From: Sinomonas atrocyanea
GTDB taxonomy: Bacteria > Actinomycetota > Actinomycetes > Actinomycetales > Micrococcaceae
DNA: 64,000 nucleotides
NCBI RefSeq assembly: GCF_001577305.1
Contig: NZ_CP014518.1
Coordinates: 744,001-808,000, forward strand
Reading direction: 5' to 3'
The notes beneath the pieces were generated by a model. That model was given only the letters and a program-made list of their open reading frames with translations, did not search any database and was not told the origin of the DNA. The position numbers and the translations under genes are program-made. This document shows positions 16,840-23,887 of the stretch, in pieces (positions within the stretch are counted from its first letter, which is position 1; each line of letters opens with the position of its first letter).

Positions 16840-17598
16840 ATGGACATCCCCATCGACCAGGGCTGGATCGAGGCCGTCATGCTCGCCGCCGTCCGCATGA
16901 CGGCGTTCCTCTTCATCGCGCCCCCGTTCTCCCACAACGCGTTCCCGGCCCGCATCAAGGCCATGCTCGGCGTGGGGCTCGGGCTCGCCGTGTCCGCCCG
17001 GGCGGCAGCCGGCCGGCAGCCGCTCGATACGGCCGGCTTCGTGACGGGACTCGTCCTCGAACTCGTCACCGGCCTCGCCCTCGGCTTCCTCGTCTACCTC
17101 GTGTTCGCCGCGCTCCAGGCCGCCGGCTCCCTCATCGATCTCTCCGGCGGGTTCCAGCTCGCCCAGGGCTACGACCCGCAGAGCATGGTCAACGGCGCCC
17201 AGTTCACCCGGCTCGTGCAGATGGCGGCCCTCGCCCTCCTCTTCTCCTCGGACGGCTACCAGGTGGTCCTCGCCGGGCTTACCGGCAGCGTGACGGCCAT
17301 CCCACTCGGCGGGGGCCTGGACCTGGCCAAGCCCGTCGCGGCCATGGTCACCGCCGCGAGCGGCATGTTCGTCTCCGCCGTCCAGATCGCCGGGCCGCTC
17401 ATGGCCGTCCTCTTCCTCGCCGATGTGGGGCTCGGGCTGCTCACCCGCGTGGCCCCGGCGCTCAACGCGTTCCAGATGGGCTTCCCGCTCAAGGTCCTCA
17501 TCACGCTCGGCCTCTCCGGCGTCATGTTCCTCGCCCTGCCCCGGGTCGTCTCCGCCCTCGCCGAGCAGGCCGCCTCCCTCCTGCTGGGGGTGAGGTGA
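16840..17598 (+). CDS. fliR: Flagellar export gate protein FliR
   Basis: FliR completes the FliPQR gate. The 252-residue, polytopic protein has the conserved opening (MLAAVRMTAFLFIAPPFSHN, then AFPARIKAMLGVGLGLAV) and LAQGYDPQSMVNGAQFTRLV in the middle. GAGGGGACC precedes the ATG. The stop overlaps flhB. Confidence 0.95.
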   Translation: MDIPIDQGWIEAVMLAAVRMTAFLFIAPPFSHNAFPARIKAMLGVGLGLAVSARAAAGRQPLDTAGFVTGLVLELVTGLALGFLVYLVFAALQAAGSLIDLSGGFQLAQGYDPQSMVNGAQFTRLVQMAALALLFSSDGYQVVLAGLTGSVTAIPLGGGLDLAKPVAAMVTAASGMFVSAVQIAGPLMAVLFLADVGLGLLTRVAPALNAFQMGFPLKVLITLGLSGVMFLALPRVVSALAEQAASLLLGVR

Positions 17599-18803
17599 TG
17601 GCGGACTCCCAGGAGCGCACCGAGAAGGCCACCGACAGGCGCCTGCGCGAGGTCCGGTCCAAGGGCCAGCTCTCCCGCTCGCAGGACCTCACCGCGTGGC
17701 TCGCCGTGGGCGTCGGCGCGCTCATGCTGCCCTCCACCGTCTCCCGCGCCGCGGACGCCGGCGCCGCCCAGCTGTTCACCGCCGCCTCCGTCGCGGCGAG
17801 CCCGGACCCCGCCAAGGCCGTCGCGGCCCTCTCCGACGGGTTCGGCTCGCTCGCCGGCACCGTGGGCCCGCTGGTCGCGGCCGTCTTCGCCGCGGTGCTC
17901 GCCGGCTCGGCCCTGCAGGGCGGCGTGCACGTGAAGCGGTTCAAGGCCTCCTTCGAGAACTTCAACGCCGCCCAGGGGCTCAAGCGCATGTTCGGCGTCC
18001 AGGCGCTCTGGGGCGGCGTGAAGGCCCTGGCGAAGACCGCCGTGGTGGGCCTCGTGCTGTGGAACGTGGTCCAGGGGCTCGTGCCGGTCCTGCTCTCCGC
18101 CGGCGGCCTCCCCATCTCGGGGCTGCTGGCCGAGGCCGGCGGCGGCGCGGCGTCCCTGCTGCAGTTCGCCGTCGCGGCCGGCGTGCTGCTCGCCGCCGCG
18201 GACGTCGCCGTCGTGATGCGCCGCAACCGCACCAGGACGCGCATGACCAAGCGTGAGGTCAAGGAGGAGACCAAGACGAGCGAGGGCGACCCGCTCGTGC
18301 GCTCGCAGCGCCGTTCGCGCCAGCTGGCGATGTCCCGCAGCCGGATGATCGCCGCGGTGGCAAGTGCCGACGTCGTGCTCGTCAACCCGACCCACGTGGC
18401 CGTGGCGCTGCGCTACGAGCCTGGCAAGTCCGCCCCGCGCATCGTCGCGAAGGGGGCCGGGACTGTCGCCGCCCGCATCCGCGAGGACGCCGAGCAGGAG
18501 CGGGTGCCCATGGTGCGCGACGTCCCGCTCGCCCGGGCCCTCCACGCCGCATGCGAGCTCGGGCAGGAGATCCCGCTCGAGTTCTACACCGCCGTGGCCG
18601 GGGTCCTCGCGTTCGTCATGGCCCTCAAGGCCCGCGGCGCCGCGGCCGGCGTCCACACCGTTCCGCAGCGGCCGGCGGTCCTTTCCGGCCGCCCCGCGCC
18701 CGCCAGCCCGCCCGCGCCCGCCAGCCCGCCCGCGCCTGCTGTCCCGCCCGCGCTTGCCACCACGCCCGCCCCGCCCGTTCCCACCCGAGGAGCCCCGCTG
18801 TGA
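17598..18803 (+). CDS. flhB: Flagellar export switch protein FlhB
   Basis: FlhB switches export from hook to filament substrates after self-cleavage. The autocleavage motif NPTH is present (VVLVNPTHVAVALRYEP) near residue 260, after the four-helix membrane domain; the N-terminus (SQERTEKATDRRLREVRSKG) is typical. The last ~45 residues are an unusual Pro/Ala-rich tail with APASPP-type repeats, encoded by near-perfect repeats at 18700-18780, absent from most FlhB proteins. ATG 17598 is preferred to GTG 17595. Confidence 0.96.
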   Translation: MADSQERTEKATDRRLREVRSKGQLSRSQDLTAWLAVGVGALMLPSTVSRAADAGAAQLFTAASVAASPDPAKAVAALSDGFGSLAGTVGPLVAAVFAAVLAGSALQGGVHVKRFKASFENFNAAQGLKRMFGVQALWGGVKALAKTAVVGLVLWNVVQGLVPVLLSAGGLPISGLLAEAGGGAASLLQFAVAAGVLLAAADVAVVMRRNRTRTRMTKREVKEETKTSEGDPLVRSQRRSRQLAMSRSRMIAAVASADVVLVNPTHVAVALRYEPGKSAPRIVAKGAGTVAARIREDAEQERVPMVRDVPLARALHAACELGQEIPLEFYTAVAGVLAFVMALKARGAAAGVHTVPQRPAVLSGRPAPASPPAPASPPAPAVPPALATTPAPPVPTRGAPL

Positions 18804-20836
18804 ACCGCACCCTGTCCAGGCTCGCCGTGCCGATCGGGATCGTCGGCATCGTCCTGCTCCTCGTGGTGCCGGTGCCGGCGCCGCTGCTCGACGTCCTCAT
18901 CGTGTGCAACATCCTGCTCGCGCTGGTCATCCTGCTCACGAGCATGTTCGTGAAGAAGCCGCTCGACTTCTCCGTGTTCCCCTCCCTGCTGCTCGTCGCG
19001 ACCCTGTTCCGGCTCGGCCTCAACGTCGCCTCCACGCGCCTCGTGCTCGGGCAGGGCTACGCGGGCCAGGTCATCGACGCGTTCGGCAAGGTCACCGTGG
19101 GCGGGTCCCTCATCATCGGCGCGGTCGTGTTCGTGATCCTCGTGGTGATCCAGTTCGTCGTGGTCACCAAGGGCGCCGAGCGTGTCGCCGAGGTCGGGGC
19201 CCGCTTCACGCTCGATGCCATGCCGGGCAAGCAGATGGCCATCGACGCGGACCTCAACGCCGGGCTCATCACCGATGTCGTGGCCAGGCAGCGGCGCGCG
19301 GAGGTCTCCGCCGAGGCGGACTTCTACGGCGCCATGGACGGCGCCTCGAAGTTCGTCAAGGGAGACGCGATCGCCGGGATCGTCATCATCGTGGTGAACA
19401 TCGTCGGCGGCATCGGGGTGGGCATGGCCCAGCGGGGCCTCTCCCTCGGCGACGCCGTGGGCACCTACAGCCTCCTCACGATGGGCGACGGGCTCGTCAC
19501 CCAGATCCCCGCGCTGCTCATGGCCGTCTCCACCGGCATGATCGTCACCCGCTCCAACGCCGAGGCGGACCTCGGCCAGGCCGCATCGAAGCAGCTCTCC
19601 CAGTCGCGCAATGCGCTGCTCATCGCGGGCTGCGCCGCCGTGGTCATGGCGCTCATCCCGGGCATGCCGCCGCTGCCCTTCCTCGGCGTCGGCGGGGCCC
19701 TCATCCTCGCCTCGCGCCGGGTGAAGCCGGCGGACGACGCCGGTGCTGCCGCCGGCGCCGCGGACGCCGCACCGGAGCCGGACGCGAACCAGCTGCTCCT
19801 CGAGCAGATGCGGGTCCACCCGCTCGAGATCCTGCTCGCCCCCGACCTCGTGGACCTCGTGGGCGGCTCGCCGGACGACCTCCTGGCGCGCGTGAAGTCG
19901 CTGCGGCACAAGATCGCCATGGACCTCGGCGTGGTCATCCCCGCCGTCCGCACCCGCGACAGCGTGGAGCTGCCGCCGGCCACCTACGCCATCCGGGTCG
20001 CGGGGGTCGAGGCCGGACGCGGGACGGCCCCCGCCGGACGGCTCCTCGCCCTCGGCGACTTCCTCGACGCCCTCCCCGGCACGGCCATCGTCGAGCCGGT
20101 CTTCGGCCTCGCCGGCAAGTGGATCCCCGCCGAGATGCGCCACAGCGCCGAGATGACCGGCGCCACCGTGATCGACCGGGTGAGCGTGCTCGTCACGCAC
20201 CTGTCCTCGATCGTGACCGCCAACGCGGCGCGCCTCCTCTCCCGGGAGGACGTCCGGGTGCTCACCGAGGGCGTGCGCGCCACGAGCCCGGCGGCGGTCG
20301 AGGAGCTCACCCCGGCGCTGCTGACCCTCGCCGAGCTCCACCGCGTGCTCCAGGGCCTCCTGTCCGAGCAGGTGCCCATCAACGACCTCACCCGCATCTA
20401 CGAGGCCCTCGCGCTGCGGGCCAAGGCCTCCGCGGACCCCGAAGGGCTCATCGAGGCCGCCCGGCTCGCCCTCGGGCCGGCCCTCGTCGCGCGGTTCGTC
20501 GAGAACGGCCGCCTCTCCGTCATCACCGTGGAGCCCGTGCTCGAGCAGACCCTCGTCCAGGACCTGCGCCCGGGGGAGACCGGGACCCAGCTCGTCATGG
20601 ACCCCGGCAAGCTCGACGCGATCCTGACCTCGCTCAGCTCCGCGGTGGCCGCGGCCGAATCCGCCGGCAGGGCCGCGGTGCTCGTGTGCGCGCCGATGCT
20701 GCGGCCCGCCCTGCGCAGGATCGTGCCCCATCCGCCCGCCGGCGTGCCTGTGCTCTCCTACGCCGAGGTGACCTCGGCCGAGCTGGCCATCGAGACGATC
20801 GGGGTGGTGCGCCTTGGCTCAGCAGTTTCAGCTTAG
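18800..20836 (+). CDS. flhA: Flagellar export gate protein FlhA
   Basis: FlhA is the large export-gate protein that docks chaperone-substrate complexes. The 678-residue length fits. The membrane half contains LLVATLFRLGLNVASTRLVL and the FHIPEP-like loop (VARFTLDAMPGKQMAIDADL, with GARFTLDAMPGKQ), and the cytosolic half carries DANQLLLEQMRVHPLEILLA. The GTG start overlaps the flhB stop by 4 nt. The 3' end overlaps the next gene by 23 nt. Confidence 0.96.
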   Translation: MNRTLSRLAVPIGIVGIVLLLVVPVPAPLLDVLIVCNILLALVILLTSMFVKKPLDFSVFPSLLLVATLFRLGLNVASTRLVLGQGYAGQVIDAFGKVTVGGSLIIGAVVFVILVVIQFVVVTKGAERVAEVGARFTLDAMPGKQMAIDADLNAGLITDVVARQRRAEVSAEADFYGAMDGASKFVKGDAIAGIVIIVVNIVGGIGVGMAQRGLSLGDAVGTYSLLTMGDGLVTQIPALLMAVSTGMIVTRSNAEADLGQAASKQLSQSRNALLIAGCAAVVMALIPGMPPLPFLGVGGALILASRRVKPADDAGAAAGAADAAPEPDANQLLLEQMRVHPLEILLAPDLVDLVGGSPDDLLARVKSLRHKIAMDLGVVIPAVRTRDSVELPPATYAIRVAGVEAGRGTAPAGRLLALGDFLDALPGTAIVEPVFGLAGKWIPAEMRHSAEMTGATVIDRVSVLVTHLSSIVTANAARLLSREDVRVLTEGVRATSPAAVEELTPALLTLAELHRVLQGLLSEQVPINDLTRIYEALALRAKASADPEGLIEAARLALGPALVARFVENGRLSVITVEPVLEQTLVQDLRPGETGTQLVMDPGKLDAILTSLSSAVAAAESAGRAAVLVCAPMLRPALRRIVPHPPAGVPVLSYAEVTSAELAIETIGVVRLGSAVSA

Positions 20837-21773
20837 GGGCGCTTCCCTCGAGGACCTCACCCGCGAGGCCGCCGAGACCTATGGGGCGGCCGCGCGGATC
20901 GTCCGCGCCGAGCGGGTCCTCGACGGCGGCCTCGGCGGCTTCCTCGGGCGCCGGCACATCGAGGTCACCGTGCTGGTGCCGGACGACGACGAACCGGTCG
21001 TCGCGCTGGCACCCGCCGTCCCACACGCGCTCACCGCCCGTACCGGGATCGCCGCCCTCCTGGAGGAGGCCGAGACCGCCGAGGACGCCCTGCACACCGC
21101 CGCCCGGCCGCGCGGGGGCCGCACACCGGGCGGCCCGGCGGAAGGACCGGCGCACGGCGCCCCGCCGCGCGCGGTCTCGACGGAGGCCACGGACTTCGAG
21201 GCGCTCCTGCAGCGGCTGCGCCGCGAGGTCGACGCCGGGGACGTCCCCGCGCCGCTCTCCGCTCCCGGGGACCTCGTCCTGGTCCTCGGGGTGGGAGGAG
21301 CCGCCCGCGCCGTCGCGCAGTCGATGGCGGAGCACGCGGGGCCGGCCGACCAGCAGGGGCCGGCGGAGCACCCCCGGCAGGGGGCGAGGTGGGAGCTGTA
21401 CGGGGCGGGCGCCGTCGTCCTCGCCGACCGGCCGCACCTCGCCGGCCGGTGGGACGCCGTCACGGCCCGCGCCGCCGCCGTCGAGGCAGGCAGGGCCGCG
21501 CTCGTGGCCTGCTCGCTCGGCACGGTCGCCGACGGGCTGCCCCACCTCGAGGGCGCCGCCGAGCTCGCCGCAGACCAGGTCTGGCTCGTGGTCGACGCGC
21601 GCCACAAACCGGAGGACACCGCGGACTGGACCGACAGGGTGCGCGGCGCCCTGCCCGTCGATGCGCTCGCGGTCCTCGGCGCGGGGGAGACCCGCACCGC
21701 CCACACCGTCAACCGCCTGGGCCTTCCCCTAGGCTGGGTGGACGGATCGCCAGCACCACGGACGGTGCTCTGA
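20814..21773 (+). CDS. FlhF-like protein lacking a GTPase P-loop
   Basis: FlhF is an SRP-type GTPase that sets flagellar position and number. This 319-residue protein follows flhA as flhF usually does. Its N-terminal ~60 residues (FQLRGASLEDLTREAAETYG, then AAARIVRAERV) match the FlhF B-domain. The G-domain is degenerate: where GPTGVGKTTT is expected (about residues 150-165) it reads LVLVLGVGGAARAVAQSM, without the Lys-Thr pair. Later family-like segments remain (VWLVVDARHKPEDTADW, LAVLGAGETRTAH, RLGLPLGWV). It is probably a GTP-independent relative. TTG start; overlaps flhA by 23 nt. Confidence 0.75.
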   Translation: MAQQFQLRGASLEDLTREAAETYGAAARIVRAERVLDGGLGGFLGRRHIEVTVLVPDDDEPVVALAPAVPHALTARTGIAALLEEAETAEDALHTAARPRGGRTPGGPAEGPAHGAPPRAVSTEATDFEALLQRLRREVDAGDVPAPLSAPGDLVLVLGVGGAARAVAQSMAEHAGPADQQGPAEHPRQGARWELYGAGAVVLADRPHLAGRWDAVTARAAAVEAGRAALVACSLGTVADGLPHLEGAAELAADQVWLVVDARHKPEDTADWTDRVRGALPVDALAVLGAGETRTAHTVNRLGLPLGWVDGSPAPRTVL

Positions 21774-21809
21774 GGGCGCCACGCCCGCTACCCACGGAAG
21801 GGGAAACCC

Positions 21810-22055
21810 ATGCTCGTCCTGACCCGCAAGCCCGGCGAGAAGATCATGATCGGCGAGGACATCGTCATCACCTTCCTCGAGAACCGAGGCGGCGAGGGAA
21901 TCCGCATCGGCATCGAGGCTCCGCGGCACCTCACCGTCAAGCGCGAGGAGATCTTCGAGGCCGTGGCGGACGCGAACCGCGCCGCGACCCAGGCCGAGGC
22001 CGCGGAGGTGCTGCGCGGCCTGCCCCCTGCCCCGGGGGCCGCCGATAAGGCCTGA
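21810..22055 (+). CDS. csrA: Carbon storage/translational regulator CsrA
   Basis: CsrA is a dimeric RNA-binding protein that represses translation at GGA motifs; in Gram-positive bacteria it controls flagellin synthesis with FliW. The 81-residue sequence is canonical: MLVLTRKPGEKIMIGEDIVI, GGEGIRIGIEAPRHLTV and KREEIFEAV, including the conserved Arg of the RNA-binding surface. GGAAGGGG lies 6-7 nt before the ATG. No fliW is visible in this window. The sigma-factor gene begins within 100 nt downstream and its leader carries a GGA hairpin. Confidence 0.96.
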   Translation: MLVLTRKPGEKIMIGEDIVITFLENRGGEGIRIGIEAPRHLTVKREEIFEAVADANRAATQAEAAEVLRGLPPAPGAADKA

Positions 22056-22081
22056 GGCCCCCGTCGCACCCTTTCTTCGCG

Positions 22082-22100
22082 CGTGACACGGCGTGTCACG
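22082..22100. promoter_or_regulatory. Perfect inverted repeat between csrA and the sigma gene
   Basis: CGTGACAC-GGC-GTGTCACG is an 8-bp perfect inverted repeat with a 3-nt centre. It starts 27 nt after the csrA stop. No T-run follows, so it could be an operator rather than a terminator. Confidence 0.5.
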
Positions 22101-22110
22101 CTCGGCGAAT

Positions 22111-22150
22111 GGACATGTACAACGTTGTCAGGATAAGAATGTACATGTCC
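22111..22150 (+). promoter_or_regulatory. Leader hairpin with GGA loop and TGTACATGTCC motif pair
   Basis: GGACATGTAC (22111-22120) and GTACATGTCC (22141-22150) are perfect inverted repeats flanking a 20-nt loop that contains CAGGATAAG, a GGA preceded by CA. If transcribed, this puts a CsrA-like binding sequence and the possible ribosome binding site of the sigma gene in the loop. As DNA, both arms carry the same TGTACATGTC core found at 23778 and 23825, so it could instead be a dyad operator. Confidence 0.6.
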
Positions 22151-23089
22151 AACGAGGTGACGGCTGGGGTCGTCGATGTCCCTCCACGGGCTTCACGCCA
22201 GCTTGGTCTCACAGGGGTGCACGTGGATATCCGAGAGCGCAACAGCCTCGTCCTGCAGAATCTGCCGCTCGTCGGCTACCTGGTCTCCGACCTGTGCGCG
22301 CGGGCCACCCATCTCTCGCGCGAGGACATGGCCTCGGTCGGCGCGCTGGGCCTCGTCCTCGCCGCGGACTCGTACGACCCCTCGACCGGGGTCCCCTTCG
22401 GCGCGTACGCGCGGCGGCGCATCACGGGCGCGCTCTCGGACGAGCTCCGCTCGCTCGACTGGGCGGGGCGCGGCACGCGCAAGCGGATCAAGGCCGTCCA
22501 GGCGACCGCCGAGGCGCTCGCCGCAGGGCTGGGGCGCCAGCCGACCGAGGACGAGCTCGCCACCGCCCTCGGGCTCACGCGCGAGCAGGTGCGCGACAGC
22601 TTCGCCGACGCCGCCCGCACCGTGGGGACGCTCGACGACGCCGCGGAGGCCCTCGTGGCCGAGGCGGTGGCGCCGGAGGATGCGGTGCTCGCCGCCGAGC
22701 GCTCGCGGTACCTCCAGGCCGCGGTGCAGGCGCTTCCCGAGCGCCTGCGCTCCATCGTCACCGCGATCTACCTTGAGGGCAGGGCCGTCAAGGACGTCGC
22801 CGCCGATCTCGGCATCACCTCCTCCGCAGTGTCGCAGCAGCGCAGCGAGGCGATGCGGCTCCTGCGTGAGGGGCTCGAGCGCCACTTCTCCGATCGCGAG
22901 GGGCAGGGCGGCTCCGGGCTTCCCGCCGTGGCGGGTGCTGCGGGGGCCGGGTCCGCGAGGATGGCGCCGTACCTCGAGGCCTTCGCGGCCGCCGCGAACG
23001 GCATCCGGCGGGGCGGGCTCCGGCGCGAGGCTGCTACCATGGCCGCCCGCGCGTTCGCCGGCCCGGCCGTCTTCGCGGCCGAGTCCTAG
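22139..23089 (+). CDS. Flagellar/WhiG-type RNA polymerase sigma factor
   Basis: An alternative sigma factor of the FliA/WhiG class, the likely user of the GCCGATAG promoters. Region 2 reads DLCARATHLSREDMASVGAL and FGAYARRRITGALSDELRS, region 3 ATAEALAAGLGRQPTEDELA, and region 4 LPERLRSIVTAIYLEGRAVK followed by DVAADLGITSSAVSQQRSEA. A ~65-residue Ala/Gly-rich C-terminal extension follows region 4. The start is uncertain: ATG 22139 or 22145 lies 1-8 nt after GGATAAG; ATG 22109 would place the hairpin inside the gene, and GTG 22217 is a later option. It ends the flagellar block. Confidence 0.9.
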   Translation: MYMSNEVTAGVVDVPPRASRQLGLTGVHVDIRERNSLVLQNLPLVGYLVSDLCARATHLSREDMASVGALGLVLAADSYDPSTGVPFGAYARRRITGALSDELRSLDWAGRGTRKRIKAVQATAEALAAGLGRQPTEDELATALGLTREQVRDSFADAARTVGTLDDAAEALVAEAVAPEDAVLAAERSRYLQAAVQALPERLRSIVTAIYLEGRAVKDVAADLGITSSAVSQQRSEAMRLLREGLERHFSDREGQGGSGLPAVAGAAGAGSARMAPYLEAFAAAANGIRRGGLRREAATMAARAFAGPAVFAAES

Positions 23090-23105
23090 GCCGCGCGCGC
23101 GGGGC

Positions 23106-23729
23106 TCAGGCGGCCCCGATGAGCCCGGCGAACGGCGCGGGGCACTCCTTCGGGAGCGGGACCATCTCGAGGCTGATCCCGCGGCCCATGTCGGTCGCAC
23201 GCGCCTCGATGCCCACCTCGACCTTCGCACGCAGGGCCGCAGGGATCCGTTCGGCCACCACTACCGCGACCACGGTGGTGTGCAGGCTGCGGAGCTGCTC
23301 CGCGCTCGCTGCGGCAGACGAGCGGGCGATCTGGTCCTCGTCGCACGGGCCATGCTGGATGTCCACGGCGTACCGGATCCCCGTCGCCGGGTCATCGAGG
23401 ATGAGGCTGTGGATGCCCCTCGGGGAGAGGGGGGCGTGCCGGAGGGCGCCGAGGCCCAGCTGGCTGGGATCCGCCGCGATCTCGTCGCGCAGCCAGTGGG
23501 GCCGGATGTCCGGGCGGCGGGCGAGCCTCGTGCTGTCGACCCGCACCGCCTCCCAGTGGGACAGGTCCGCCAGGACCGTGCGTCCCGTGGCGTCGTCCGT
23601 GAAACGGAGGCAGCCGGTGTCGGTCCTCCCGGCCACCGTGCCGGTGCGCTCCTCGCCTCCGGCGAGCAGCGCGAACCGGTCGCCTTCCTCCAGCACGATG
23701 GCAGCAATGGCAGGGCTGATGTGGGTCAT
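23106..23729 (-). CDS. PD-(D/E)XK-like hypothetical protein, paralogue of the 9249-9725 product
   Basis: The 207-residue product is not assigned to a function. The N-terminal ~110 residues form beta-rich sequence (AIVLEEGDRFALLAGGEERT). The C-terminal half has IRYAVDIQHGPCDEDQIARS and VVAVVVAERIPAALRAKVEV, the same D/E-x-Q...D-x-DQ-x-x-R...AE-x-IP pattern as the protein at 9249-9725, consistent with a PD-(D/E)XK-like fold. ATG 23729 is chosen because GAGGAG lies 8 nt upstream. It faces the sigma gene tail to tail and diverges from the secreted protein gene at 23888; the intergenic region carries two TTGTACATGTCAA repeats. Confidence 0.65.
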   Translation of the reverse strand: MTHISPAIAAIVLEEGDRFALLAGGEERTGTVAGRTDTGCLRFTDDATGRTVLADLSHWEAVRVDSTRLARRPDIRPHWLRDEIAADPSQLGLGALRHAPLSPRGIHSLILDDPATGIRYAVDIQHGPCDEDQIARSSAAASAEQLRSLHTTVVAVVVAERIPAALRAKVEVGIEARATDMGRGISLEMVPLPKECPAPFAGLIGAA

Positions 23730-23777
23730 GCGGGCATGTCTCCTCGGTCCCGGGCTGTCCCTCCCGGGCACGCCTGA

Positions 23778-23790
23778 TTGTACATGTCAA
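23778..23790 (+). promoter_or_regulatory. TTGTACATGTCAA motif, copy 1 of direct pair
   Basis: TTGTACATGTCAA lies 48 nt upstream of the start of the minus-strand PD-(D/E)XK-like gene and 97 nt upstream of the secreted protein start. Identical to the copy at 23825-23837. The core TGTACATGTC also occurs twice before the sigma-factor gene. Confidence 0.6.
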
Positions 23791-23824
23791 AGGCGGCTAG
23801 GACCGGGAAATTCCGGCGCATTAG

Positions 23825-23837
23825 TTGTACATGTCAA
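23825..23837 (+). promoter_or_regulatory. TTGTACATGTCAA motif, copy 2 of direct pair
   Basis: Same 13-mer as 23778-23790, offset 47 bp, 50 nt before the ATG at 23888. It would fall in the spacer of a weak flagellar-type promoter (TTAGTT, 15 nt, GCCGTAGT at 23842-23849), so a bound regulator could directly block or recruit polymerase. Confidence 0.55.
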
Positions 23838-23887
23838 ATTCGCCGTAGTATTCCCACTGGAACCAGTCGCCCATGGAGGACTACCCA

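Noticed and set aside
22041..22048. GCCGATAA at the 3' end of csrA as a sigma-28 promoter for the sigma gene
   Set aside because: The -10 is perfect, but the region 15 nt upstream is TGCCC-like with no CCTTAC or TAAA, and the sequence encodes csrA residues. It may be chance; not counted as a promoter.
22109..22216. ATG 22109 as the sigma-factor start
   Set aside because: It adds residues with no sigma homology and puts the perfect hairpin inside the coding region; later starts at 22139 or 22145 are closer to a GGATAAG site.
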